Assembly (NCBI GenBank): GCA_027296805.1
Contig: JAPUIR010000309.1
Coordinates: 1 to 7,957 of the forward strand
DNA: 7,957 bases
Direction: 5' to 3'
From: Chloroflexota bacterium
Lineage (GTDB): Bacteria > Chloroflexota > Dehalococcoidia > Bin125
Every line of letters starts with the position of its first letter. The stretch's first letter is position 1. A model generated the notes under the pieces. That model worked only from the letters and a program-made list of their open reading frames with translations, made no database searches and had not been told where the DNA came from. Both the position numbers and the translations under genes were made by a program. Below are positions 1 through 6,650 of this stretch, piece by piece.

Positions 1-743
1 GAGTCCGACGCCAGCATCACGACCACCCCAGCCACGTCCCCACTCTCGACCAGGGCCTTGGCCGGCAGCATCCGGGCCAGCGCTTGCGCCGTTTCTGGAT
101 CGTCGCCCACGCCCACCTGGTCCCGGTAGAACCCCACCTGCACGCTGTTCACCGCGATGCCTTCCCGCGCCCACTCCTGCGAAAGCGTCCGCGACAACGA
201 CTCCACTCCGCCTTTCGCGGCCGCATACGCCGCCATGTTGGCCACGCCTCGCTCCGCCGGCACGGTGACAATGTTGATGATCCTGCCGTAGCCCTCTCGC
301 ATCATCAGCCGCCCCGCGGCTTGGCACGTCAGCGCAACCGAGCTCAGGTTGGCCGACAGCGTCGCGTCCCACTCTTCCAGCGCCGTCTCGTGGAATGGCT
401 TCGCGAACACCAGATCCTGCGCGTTGACCAGCACGTCGATCCGGCCCCACTCGTCGTCGATGCGCTGAATCGACGCCTCCACCGACATCGGATCCCGCGC
501 GTTCATCTCGAGGGCGATGTTGCGCCGGTTCAGCGACCAGATCTGGTTCGCCACCGAATGCACCTGCACCACCTCGGCCGAGTGTGCGCTCAGCCCAGCC
601 ACCGCCACGTCCGCGCCCGCCTCCGCCAGCGCCGCCGCGATCGTGCGTCCCAGCGGTTGCGCCGCCCCCACCACGAGCGCCGTGCGGCCCTCCAGGCTGA
701 AGGGCACGGCGGGCGGCTCTGGGTCCGGGCTGCGATCGCTCAT
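1..743 (-). CDS. Divergent short-chain dehydrogenase/reductase (SDR), C-terminus cut by window edge
   Basis: 247 complete codons are visible; the rest lies left of base 1. It has the Rossmann SDR fold: an Asn of the tetrad at N132 (SANLSS) and a Y173-xxx-K177 active-site pair (AAYAAAKGGV). Two key elements deviate. The cofactor loop TGxxxGxG reads V25-G-A-A-Q-P30-L-G32, with Pro for the middle glycine, and the catalytic Ser 13 residues before Tyr is Thr160. The NNAG motif is N107-A-Q-D. A short Pro-rich N-terminus (residues 5-14) precedes the fold. The ATG at 743 overlaps the upstream SDR stop by 4 bp (ATGA), with GGAG 8 nt upstream (752-755), so translation is probably coupled. It shares an ERGxxNxxAxAAAxxGV block with the SDR at 3369-4184 (10 of 17 identical), suggesting common ancestry. 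Inference: a weakly active or structural partner of the adjacent canonical SDR; NAD(P) binding is uncertain. Family membership is sure; substrate unknown. Confidence 0.88.
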   Translation of the reverse strand, partial: MSDRSPDPEPPAVPFSLEGRTALVVGAAQPLGRTIAAALAEAGADVAVAGLSAHSAEVVQVHSVANQIWSLNRRNIALEMNARDPMSVEASIQRIDDEWGRIDVLVNAQDLVFAKPFHETALEEWDATLSANLSSVALTCQAAGRLMMREGYGRIINIVTVPAERGVANMAAYAAAKGGVESLSRTLSQEWAREGIAVNSVQVGFYRDQVGVGDDPETAQALARMLPAKALVESGDVAGVVVMLASD

Positions 744-1555
744 TCCATCGACTCCGGCGAGAGCGCGATCTTGGGCGCCCACCCTGTCGGCCCGATCCCT
801 CCCGCCAAGCCGCCCCCATCTTGCGCGATCGTCTCGCCGTTGATCCCGTCCGACGCCGCCGAAGCGAAGAACACTGCCAATGGCCCCATCTCCCACGCCC
901 GTCCCACGCGGCCCACTGGGATGTACTTCCCACCCCGCCAGCGCTCCTCCGCCTCCGGCGTGTGCGGAAAGATCCCCGGCGCGATGCAGTTCACCTGAAT
1001 GTTGTGCTCCCCGTAGGTCACCGCGAGCGAGCGCGTCAGATTCACGACGCCCGCCTTCGCCGCCACATACATGTAGTTGTCTCGCCCGCCACGCAGACCG
1101 AAGCCTGAGGCAATGTTGATGATCTTGCCGCCCCCTGCCGTGAGCATGGGCGGGATCACCGCCCGCGCACAGTAGAACTGCGACGACAAGTTCACGTCGA
1201 TCCCCACCCGCCATTCGTGGTCGTCCAACTCGGGCAGCGTCTTGTCCATCCCGGGCGTCCCGCCGCCCGCGTTGTTGACCAGCACATCCACCTTGCCGAA
1301 CTCATCCAGCGTCGCCCGCACCAGCGCCTTCACGGCGTCCCCGGCGGCGACGTCCGTCGCAACCGCGATCGACCGCCGCCCCTTGTCCCGCACCAGCGAC
1401 GCCGTCTCTTCGATTTGGTCGACGCTGCGCGCCGCGCAGACCACATCCGCCCCCGCGTCCGCGAACGAAAGCGCCATTGCACGCCCCAGCCCACGACCCG
1501 CACCCGTCAGCAGCACGACCCGATCATCCAGCCGAAAGCCGTCCAGCACAGCCAT
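740..1555 (-). CDS. Canonical SDR family NAD(P)-dependent oxidoreductase
   Basis: A complete 271-residue classical SDR, expected to oxidise or reduce a hydroxyl/keto group in the cytoplasm with NAD(H) or NADP(H). Visible motifs in order: glycine loop T17-G-A-G-R-G-L-G24, NNAG at N94-G97, tetrad Asn N122, Ser S150, Y163-xxx-K167, and the PG motif P193-G194. All four tetrad residues are present, so the enzyme should be active. Near the C-terminus is the stretch DGGGLAGGIGP, matched by DGGGLAGGYAP in the SDR at 4186-5007. In the N-terminal block from the glycine loop onward, 24 of 33 residues are identical between these two, so they are paralogues. The start at 1555 has a GAAGGGG sequence at 1569-1575, with a rather long 13-nt spacer. 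It lies 30 bp after the crotonase and overlaps the next SDR by 4 bp. The annotation 3-oxoacyl reductase or 3-hydroxyacyl-CoA dehydrogenase would suit the context, but the substrate cannot be read from sequence. Confidence 0.93.
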   Translation of the reverse strand: MAVLDGFRLDDRVVLLTGAGRGLGRAMALSFADAGADVVCAARSVDQIEETASLVRDKGRRSIAVATDVAAGDAVKALVRATLDEFGKVDVLVNNAGGGTPGMDKTLPELDDHEWRVGIDVNLSSQFYCARAVIPPMLTAGGGKIINIASGFGLRGGRDNYMYVAAKAGVVNLTRSLAVTYGEHNIQVNCIAPGIFPHTPEAEERWRGGKYIPVGRVGRAWEMGPLAVFFASAASDGINGETIAQDGGGLAGGIGPTGWAPKIALSPESME

Positions 1556-1585
1556 CGTCGAATCCGCGCCCCTTCTTCAGGACCG

Positions 1586-2497
1586 CTACGCCTTCACGGC
1601 TTTGGCGCGCTCCTCTTGCTCCGTGCGGCGGGCCTTGTAGTCCGTCGTCGCCCGGCCGTCGCCGAACTTGGTGTCGCGCCACTCCAGGGCGGCCTTCAAG
1701 CCCTTGTCGCGCGACAATTTGCCGAACTCCCGCACCGACGGCGCCAAGTGCGCCCGCGCGTCGTTCTCCGAGGCCAGCCGTTGCAGCGTGCGCGCGCCCA
1801 TCATCTCCAGGCCCAGGTTCACGATCCGCTTCTGCGCCGACAGCAGCTCGCTGTCGATCATCGCCAGCCTGTCCGCCAGCTCTTCCACGGCGTCGTTCAG
1901 GTCCTCGTACGGCACCGACTGCAGCACCAGCCCGATCTTGGCCGCCTCGGCGCCCGTGATGCTGTCTCCCGTCAGCAGCAGCCGCTTCGCCCACTGCGGG
2001 CCCACGTGGTACAGCCACATGTGCGCGGGCGGCGACCCCATCGCGCGCGTCGGCGGGAAGCCGATCACCGTGTCGTCCGCGGCGATGATCATGTCGCACA
2101 GAAGCACCAGATCCGTGCCACCCGCCAGGCAATAGCCGTGGATCTTGCCGATCACCGGCTTGTGCATATCGAAGATCGCCATCCGCAGCCGCTGCGCCTG
2201 TTCCATGCGCCAGGTGTCGTCGTCGAAGCTGACACTCGTGCGATACACCTCGGCGTACTTCTCGTCCCGGTCCGCTGGCGCCGGGGTCAGGTCGTAGCCC
2301 GCGCAGAACGCGCGCCCCTCCCCTTGCAGAACCACGCAGTGCACCCGGGTGTCGTTATCGGCCTCCCACATCGCGTGCCCCAGCTCGCGTTGCAGCGCCT
2401 GCGAGAGCGCATTCAGCTTCTCCGGGCGGTTCAGCGTCACGTACGCCTTGCCGTCCCGGATCTCGTACTTGATGTTGTCGTAGTCCATCGGAGGCAT
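1586..2497 (-). CDS. Crotonase/enoyl-CoA hydratase family protein lacking both canonical catalytic glutamates
   Basis: A 303-residue crotonase-superfamily protein that should act on an acyl-CoA thioester. Both oxyanion-hole segments are present: A63-F-C-A-G-Y-D69 and G121-Y-C-L-A-G-G-T-D129. Early motif LNRPEKLNAL at 22-31 is typical. In enoyl-CoA hydratase the two catalytic glutamates (Glu144 and Glu164 in the rat enzyme) fall at D129 and at P149/T150 here, in the run GFPPTRAMGSPP. The reaction may therefore not be simple hydration; isomerase, hydrolase or C-C cleavage activity are alternatives. I recall related actinobacterial crotonases with a PPxRxWG-type motif at this place, but cannot verify that here. 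Residues 255-303 form a charged C-terminal tail beyond the core. An upstream in-frame ATG at 2554 would overlap the methyltransferase and add an Arg-rich peptide. The start at 2497 is preferred because GGAAGGG lies 7 nt before it. A third ATG at 2488 is possible. Gaps: 28 bp to the methyltransferase, 30 bp to the SDR downstream. Confidence 0.9.
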   Translation of the reverse strand: MPPMDYDNIKYEIRDGKAYVTLNRPEKLNALSQALQRELGHAMWEADNDTRVHCVVLQGEGRAFCAGYDLTPAPADRDEKYAEVYRTSVSFDDDTWRMEQAQRLRMAIFDMHKPVIGKIHGYCLAGGTDLVLLCDMIIAADDTVIGFPPTRAMGSPPAHMWLYHVGPQWAKRLLLTGDSITGAEAAKIGLVLQSVPYEDLNDAVEELADRLAMIDSELLSAQKRIVNLGLEMMGARTLQRLASENDARAHLAPSVREFGKLSRDKGLKAALEWRDTKFGDGRATTDYKARRTEQEERAKAVKA

Positions 2498-2504
2498 CGG
2501 TCGT

Positions 2505-2511
2505 CCCTTCC
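2505..2511 (-). promoter_or_regulatory. Ribosome binding site deciding the crotonase start
   Basis: Read on the minus strand, GGAAGGG stands 7 nt before the ATG at 2497. It lies in the 28-bp gap after the methyltransferase stop (TAA at 2526-2528). This favours 2497 over the longer in-frame start at 2554, which would lie inside the methyltransferase gene and encode an implausible Arg-rich leader. Confidence 0.6.
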
Positions 2512-2525
2512 GTCGCGCGGTGCGG

Positions 2526-3359
2526 TTATTCCTGCGGCTCGGGCGGCGGCGCATCCAGTGCAGCCGTCACGGCGTGAGCAAACGACAAGGCTTCAGCGAA
2601 CGACAGTCTAGCGCCCGCCTGTTCCGCGTCGAGTGACTGGTATCCCCCGTAAATCGCGTGCCCGGCGTGCTGCCAGAACGACCCCGCCACGGCGTAACCC
2701 GCCTCCCGCAGCCACGTCAGTTGGTCCGACAGCGGGGAGGGGATGTCCACCGGATCCGGGCTGCGGTAGCAATTCCACTCTTCGTCCAGGAACGCTTGAT
2801 AGGCCTCCCGGCCACCCGTCTGCGCGTGCGACTGGCGCTCCGCGATCTGATCGTAGACATCGGCGAACAGCGACGCCGCTACCGCGTTGGGCGGCTCCAC
2901 AACATCCGCCACCAGGAACACCGACCGCTCCCCGGTGCGCGTGGCCGCCTCTCGGAAGAGCGCCTGTTTGCCGGGTCCGTCCAAGTGGTGGATCGAGAGC
3001 GAGGCCCAGACGACGTCCGCCCCATCCAGCTCACCCAGCCAGTCGGGCGACGCGAGATCGAACGCTGCCACCCGCGCCCGCTCGCCGAACTCCTCCACGT
3101 GCTGCCGCGTCTCCTCCAGCATCGACGGGGAGCCGTCCAGCGCGGTCAACGTCGCGTTGGGATAGGCCCGCAGCAACGCCTCCGCCAACAGCCCCTGCCC
3201 GCTGCCCAGCTCCACGACGTGGAAACGCTCGTCGCGGCCGAACGGCAGCAGCACCAGCAGCGTCGCGATCTGCTCCTCCCGGTCGGGCACCGCGATCGAC
3301 GCCAACTGGCGGTAGAGCGCCGAGTCCTCTTCGCTCCACGACTCTTGCGCGTCCGCCAT
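2526..3359 (-). CDS. Class I SAM-dependent methyltransferase
   Basis: A 277-residue protein with the class I methyltransferase Rossmann core, so it should transfer a methyl group from S-adenosylmethionine. Motif I is V-V-E50-L-G52-S-G54-Q-G56. The acidic residue at the end of strand 2, expected to contact the SAM ribose, is D75 (TALDGSPSML). The next acidic site is D101 (AAFDLASPDW). Motif IV-like ASLSIHHLDG spans 119-128. Residues 8-45 form a helical cap; the C-terminal part contains HAGHAIYGGYQ, a common closing strand in Methyltransf_25/12-type enzymes. No membrane segment or signal peptide. The acceptor (small molecule or other) cannot be deduced. Start 3359 is supported by a perfect Shine-Dalgarno that overlaps the stop of the upstream SDR, with a 9-bp gap. 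It sits between the degenerate SDR and the crotonase, so it belongs to the operon and may methylate or protect a pathway intermediate (inference). Confidence 0.9.
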   Translation of the reverse strand: MADAQESWSEEDSALYRQLASIAVPDREEQIATLLVLLPFGRDERFHVVELGSGQGLLAEALLRAYPNATLTALDGSPSMLEETRQHVEEFGERARVAAFDLASPDWLGELDGADVVWASLSIHHLDGPGKQALFREAATRTGERSVFLVADVVEPPNAVAASLFADVYDQIAERQSHAQTGGREAYQAFLDEEWNCYRSPDPVDIPSPLSDQLTWLREAGYAVAGSFWQHAGHAIYGGYQSLDAEQAGARLSFAEALSFAHAVTAALDAPPPEPQE

Positions 3360-3363
3360 GGCG

Positions 3364-3370
3364 CCCTCCT
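3364..3370 (-). promoter_or_regulatory. Strong Shine-Dalgarno overlapping the upstream stop codon
   Basis: On the minus strand the sequence TAGGAGGG joins the stop codon of the degenerate SDR (TAG, 3369-3371) with an AGGAGGG ribosome binding site, followed by a short spacer to the methyltransferase ATG at 3359. Sharing bases between stop and binding site suggests coupled re-initiation. It is the closest match to the consensus among the binding sites I examined in the window. Confidence 0.7.
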
Positions 3371-4184
3371 AGAGATGCTTCATCGCGCCGCCATCCACGG
3401 CGACGCTCTGCCCGTTCACGTAACCGCTGGCCGCCGAAGCCAGATACACCGCCAGCAACGCGATGTCCTCCGCCTGCCCGAAGCGTCGCATAGGGATGTA
3501 GCGCTGGAGGACGTTTGCGTTGACGTCATCCGGTCCCCGGCCCGGCGTGTCCTCCATCCAGCCCGCCACGATCGCGTTCGTCGTCACCCCACGCGCACCC
3601 AACTCCTGCGACAGCGCCCGCACCAGTCCCAGCACCCCCGCCTGCGCCGCCGCGAACGCACTCAGATTGGGCAGCCCTCGCTCCGCCAGCCCCGAGAGCA
3701 CCACCAGCAGGCGCCCGTCGGCGGTCTTGTCGGCCAACTCCCGGGAGGCGCTGCGAAACACGTTGTAGGTGGCAGTCAGGTTGCCTTCGATCACGGCGGC
3801 GAGATCCGCCTCTGACGTCTTGCGGATCGACTGCGCCAGATACGCCGACGGCACCACGACCGCGATGTCCAAGCCGCCTAGATCCTTCCGCAGCTTCTTC
3901 GTCGCTACCTGCACGTTGGTCGCGTTGCCCAGGTCGACCGCCTCCACGGGCCCGCCTGCCGCCGCCTTCTTCAGCGCGAACAGCGCGTCCCCCTGCGTCG
4001 TCGCGCTGGTCATCCCCACGGAGCCTCCCGCCTCCCGGAACGCTTCCGCGATCGTGCGGCCCAGCGTCGACTCCCCCCCGTACACGATCGCCCGCCGCCC
4101 CGTCAGATCGAAGCCGCGCAACTTGCCTGAAGTCGTGGGCGGCGGCGCCAGCGGATTTCGAGCGGGCTCGTCACGTCCAGCCAT
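3369..4184 (-). CDS. SDR-fold protein without the catalytic Tyr-Lys pair (likely pseudoenzyme subunit)
   Basis: A 271-residue intact reading frame with SDR fold features: LTGRRAIVYGG start of the Rossmann fold, tetrad Asn N135 (EGNLTATYN), Ser S164, and the C-terminal VNGQSVAVDGG typical of SDRs. The active site is broken: the YxxxK pair reads F177-A-A-A-Q181, checked at codons 3654-3656 (TTC on the minus strand) and 3642-3644 (CAG). The glycine loop TGxxxGxG is Y35-G-G-E-S-T-L-G42 and the NNAG motif is V111-P-S-A114. A 24-residue Pro-rich N-terminal extension precedes the fold. There is no frameshift or premature stop, so the loss looks selected, not decay. It starts 1 bp after the canonical SDR stop (TGA-T-ATG) with GGAG 6 nt upstream (4191-4194). 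Inference: a structural or allosteric partner of that SDR, as in BbsCD-type heteromers. A retained alternative function cannot be excluded. Confidence 0.9.
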   Translation of the reverse strand: MAGRDEPARNPLAPPPTTSGKLRGFDLTGRRAIVYGGESTLGRTIAEAFREAGGSVGMTSATTQGDALFALKKAAAGGPVEAVDLGNATNVQVATKKLRKDLGGLDIAVVVPSAYLAQSIRKTSEADLAAVIEGNLTATYNVFRSASRELADKTADGRLLVVLSGLAERGLPNLSAFAAAQAGVLGLVRALSQELGARGVTTNAIVAGWMEDTPGRGPDDVNANVLQRYIPMRRFGQAEDIALLAVYLASAASGYVNGQSVAVDGGAMKHL

Positions 4185-4185
4185 A

Positions 4186-5007
4186 TCAGTCTCCGATTCC
4201 GCCCACCCCTGCGGTCACGTCCCACCGGCTCGGCGCGTAACCACCCGCCAGACCGCCCCCATCGATTATGAATGCCTCCCCCGTCAGATAGCTCGATGCG
4301 TCCGAGGCCAGGTAGACCGCTAGCGGACCCAGCTCCCAGGCCTCCCCCACCCGACCGGCCGGAATGAACCGCCCCCGGCCCCGCGTCGCCGCGATCTCGT
4401 CGGCCTCGCTGAGCATCTTCTGCAGCACGAACCCCGGCACGATGCAATTGACCCGGATGTTGTCCCGTGCGACCTGGTTCGCGACCGACATCGTCAACGT
4501 GACGACGCCCGCCTTCGCCGAGCCGTACACGATCAGCCGTGGATCGCCTCGCATCCCCGTACCCGACGCGACGTTGATCAGCACCCCACCTCCTTGTTCC
4601 CGGAAATGGGGAATGATCGCCCGCGCGCTGAAGAACGCGCTCGACAGGTTGATGTCGACAGTGTCGTACCAGTCCGCATTCGAGATCTCGGTCACGTCCT
4701 TGAGCGACGCCGCCCCGCCCGCGCCCGCGTTCGCGATGAACACGTCCACTCGCCCCCACTCAGCGATCGCCTGCGCCACGAGCGCATCCACCTCCTCTGA
4801 CTTCGCTACATCCGTCGTGATCGCGAGTGCCTGCCGGCCTCGCTCGCGCACCTCATCCGCCGTCGCCTCGATCTGCTCTTGGGTCCGCGCCGCACAGGCG
4901 ATGTCGGCCCCGGCGTCGGCCAGCGCCAACGCCATCTGCTTACCGAGCCCGCGTCCCGCCCCCGTGATGATCACGTGCTTGCCCGTCATCGAGAGCTTCT
5001 CGAGCAT
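4186..5007 (-). CDS. Canonical SDR family oxidoreductase, first gene of the operon
   Basis: 273 residues from the chosen start. Classical SDR with glycine loop T15-G-A-G-R-G-L-G22, N93-A-G95, tetrad Asn N120, Ser S148 and Y161-G-S-A-K165, all intact, so an active cytoplasmic NAD(P)-dependent dehydrogenase is expected. The C-terminus carries DGGGLAGGYAP, shared with its paralogue at 740-1555. The open frame reaches back to an ATG at 5058, but the ATG at 5007 is preferred: it has GGAG 5 nt upstream (5013-5016) and begins just before the SDR fold, while the extra 17 residues are Gly/Pro-rich and lack SDR character. It is followed after 1 bp by the degenerate SDR, implying co-translation and probably a shared complex. 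As the first gene after the divergent intergenic region, its promoter should lie between 5008 and 5169. Substrate unknown; a 3-hydroxyacyl-CoA or similar alcohol would fit the crotonase neighbour. Confidence 0.92.
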   Translation of the reverse strand: MLEKLSMTGKHVIITGAGRGLGKQMALALADAGADIACAARTQEQIEATADEVRERGRQALAITTDVAKSEEVDALVAQAIAEWGRVDVFIANAGAGGAASLKDVTEISNADWYDTVDINLSSAFFSARAIIPHFREQGGGVLINVASGTGMRGDPRLIVYGSAKAGVVTLTMSVANQVARDNIRVNCIVPGFVLQKMLSEADEIAATRGRGRFIPAGRVGEAWELGPLAVYLASDASSYLTGEAFIIDGGGLAGGYAPSRWDVTAGVGGIGD

Positions 5008-5169
5008 CGCCGCTCCGTTCCCCCGGCCGCTCCATGGACCAGCCACTGGCCGAACCACTCGAAGGACCGAATCGTAGCGGACCCTCCTCTCGCCGTTACC
5101 CCTTTGTGTCAGACGAGGGCGCTAGGCTGGGATGGAACTCTGCGGTGGGGTTGATCGTCAGAACCTGCG
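5008..5169. promoter_or_regulatory. Divergent intergenic region between the SDR operon and the lipoprotein gene
   Basis: 162 bp separate two divergently read genes, so promoters for both should lie here. On the minus strand TACGAT (5071-5076) could be a -10 element (4 of 6 to TATAAT), but the hexamer 17 bp upstream, GTAACG, is a poor -35. On the plus strand I see no convincing pair; TAGGCT at 5123-5128 is weak. No clear operator palindrome or terminator hairpin was found, and no regulator gene lies in the window. Confidence 0.4.
5013..5016 (-). promoter_or_regulatory. Ribosome binding site deciding the start of the first SDR
   Basis: GGAG on the minus strand, 5 nt before the ATG at 5007. It favours that start over the in-frame ATG at 5058, whose added residues do not belong to the SDR fold. 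Confidence 0.5.
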
Positions 5170-6561
5170 ATGCGCCCACGCCGATCTCTCCTCCTCAGCT
5201 TGTTGATCACCGCACTCATGGCGGTCGGCTGCGCGTCGGCCTCTCCGACAGAGCCCCCGCCTCTCGACCTCGCTCCCCAGACCGCCACCCCGGACCCAGC
5301 TCCTGACGCAGCGGCGCCTCCCGCTGACCCCGAACCGCCCGACGAGGCCGCACCGCCAACCACGGCCTCACCCAGGGACGAGCGCTTGGGCGCGGAGCTT
5401 GCGCCATCCACGCCGAGCCGTGAGGTCGCGCCACCCGGCACCGCCGCTGCCACCCTCGACACCTTCCTTCGGCTGCGCTTCCCCGACTACGACGCCTTTT
5501 CCAGCTTCGAAGTCATCGCCCCGGCGGGCAGCGCGCGCTTCGTCGCCGCCTACAGCACCGGACCTGCCCCGTTCCCCCGGCGCCATCTGTTCGGGCTCTA
5601 TCTGGTGGAGGACGACTTCATCCGCGAGCTGGCCACCATCGACGTCGAGTCCGCCGAACTCCTCGTCAGCGGCCAGGCCCGCCAGGTCGTCGCTCGCCTG
5701 AGCGGTAGGCCCATCGACACCTGGGGTCCGGACCTCTGGTTCGCGGTCGACGGCAGCGTCGGGACGCACGGCAGCTCGTTCGAGCTGTTGCGCTGGGACG
5801 GCGATCGACTGACCTCCGAGCTGCAGTGGTTCTCCGCCATCCCCGGCGCGGCCGGCGAACTCCTCGACCTCGACGGCGATGCCGTCCCAGAGATCGTCCT
5901 GGACGACACCAACCCCTTCATCTTCTGCTACGTCTGTGGCGTGCAGGAGCCGGGTTTCCAACTTCAGCGCTGGAACGGCGTCGCAGTCGTCCCGGTGGAG
6001 CTCGCCCCCTTTCCGCTGGAGGCGTCAGACGAGAGCCGGCAGGCACTGGACTTCGCGATCGCCCTGGTCGAGGCGGATCTTTGGCGCGATGCGGTCACCG
6101 CGATCGAGATCGTGGAGCGGCTGGAGCCGGACAACGACGAACTGAAGTGGCAGGCAATCCTCATCCGCAGGAACGCCGAGACCCGGCTGCGTGAGGCCGC
6201 TCAGGCCCCCGACACCGCCTATCCCCTCCTCGCCGCCGTCTTCGCCGGCGAGCACGCCACTGCGGTCGACTACCTCGCCACCTTCGATCCTTTTGACCTC
6301 GTCGATCTCCACGGCCCGCTCACGGCGGGCACCACCGCCGAGGGCTGGGAGACGGTGGTCGCTGAAACCCTGGTCGACTACGCCGACAGAGCACTCACCG
6401 TCCGCCCCGACCTCGCCCCCGCCCTCTTCCTGCGCGGCCTCGGTCGCTTCTGGCTCGACCCGGCCCAGGCTGACCTCGCCATCACGGACGTCAACGCCGC
6501 CGCCGCCCTCGACCCCGACCAGCCCCTCTACGAGGCCTTCGCCAACCTCCTCACGCCCTAG
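5170..6561 (+). CDS. Predicted lipoprotein with Pro/Ala-rich linker and TPR-like C-terminal region
   Basis: 463 residues, family not recognised. Residues 1-20 form a lipoprotein signal peptide: Arg at 2, 4 and 5, a hydrophobic stretch 6-19, then A18-V-G20-C21, with Cys21 as lipidation site (the -3 Ala is less usual than Leu). Residues 22-95 are low-complexity, rich in Pro, Ala, Thr and Asp, probably a linker to the membrane. Residues 96-280 form a beta-rich domain with the acidic motif D233-L-D-G-D237-xxx-E241, resembling the calcium-binding loop of VCBS/FG-GAP repeats, and a C253-Y-V-C256 pair. From about 290 to the end the pattern is helical and TPR-like (DRALTVRPDLAPALFLRG at 406-423; AAALDPDQPLYEAF at 444-457). 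An in-frame stop at 5152-5154 fixes the start near 5170, although no clear Shine-Dalgarno is seen. It likely sits on the outside of the membrane; protein-protein binding is the best guess. Confidence 0.85.
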   Translation: MRPRRSLLLSLLITALMAVGCASASPTEPPPLDLAPQTATPDPAPDAAAPPADPEPPDEAAPPTTASPRDERLGAELAPSTPSREVAPPGTAAATLDTFLRLRFPDYDAFSSFEVIAPAGSARFVAAYSTGPAPFPRRHLFGLYLVEDDFIRELATIDVESAELLVSGQARQVVARLSGRPIDTWGPDLWFAVDGSVGTHGSSFELLRWDGDRLTSELQWFSAIPGAAGELLDLDGDAVPEIVLDDTNPFIFCYVCGVQEPGFQLQRWNGVAVVPVELAPFPLEASDESRQALDFAIALVEADLWRDAVTAIEIVERLEPDNDELKWQAILIRRNAETRLREAAQAPDTAYPLLAAVFAGEHATAVDYLATFDPFDLVDLHGPLTAGTTAEGWETVVAETLVDYADRALTVRPDLAPALFLRGLGRFWLDPAQADLAITDVNAAAALDPDQPLYEAFANLLTP

Positions 6562-6611
6562 CCCGAACGCCGCGATCCTCGTTTCGATATGCTCGCCGGC
6601 GCTGCGGTCGC

Positions 6612-6617
6612 TATCAT
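6612..6617 (+). promoter_or_regulatory. Possible -10 element for the ABM-ThDP gene pair
   Basis: TATCAT matches TATAAT at 5 of 6 positions, in the 160-bp spacer after the lipoprotein gene and about 105 bp before the ABM-domain start. No good -35 hexamer lies at the usual distance, so this is a weak call based on one hexamer in GC-rich DNA. Confidence 0.25.
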
Positions 6618-6650
6618 GCCGCAGCCCCCTGAGGGTCAGATGTTCACCGA

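Noticed and set aside
732..739. GCGATCGC octamer, the cyanobacterial HIP1 palindrome
   Set aside because: I noted it only once, inside the coding region of a SDR; one copy in GC-rich DNA is not evidence for cyanobacteria or for a repeat family.
84..998. 304-codon plus-strand open frame at the left end
   Set aside because: Arg/His-rich shadow antisense to two SDR genes whose motifs are clear.
1217..2611. 464-codon plus-strand open frame across the second canonical SDR and the crotonase
   Set aside because: Its translation is Arg/His/Gln-rich without domain features, and it lies antisense to two genes with clear motifs. Long antisense frames are expected in GC-rich DNA with few stop codons.
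2658..3815. 385-codon plus-strand open frame across the methyltransferase and degenerate SDR
   Set aside because: Arg/Gln/His-rich, no domain signature; antisense shadow.
3369..4184. Degenerate SDR as a decayed pseudogene
   Set aside because: The frame is intact for 271 codons, with a ribosome binding site and 1-bp spacing to its neighbour, so it is better described as a gene for a probable non-catalytic protein.
6562..6600. Possible terminator after the lipoprotein gene
   Set aside because: No stem-loop followed by a T-run is visible; CGCCGGCG is only a short palindrome.
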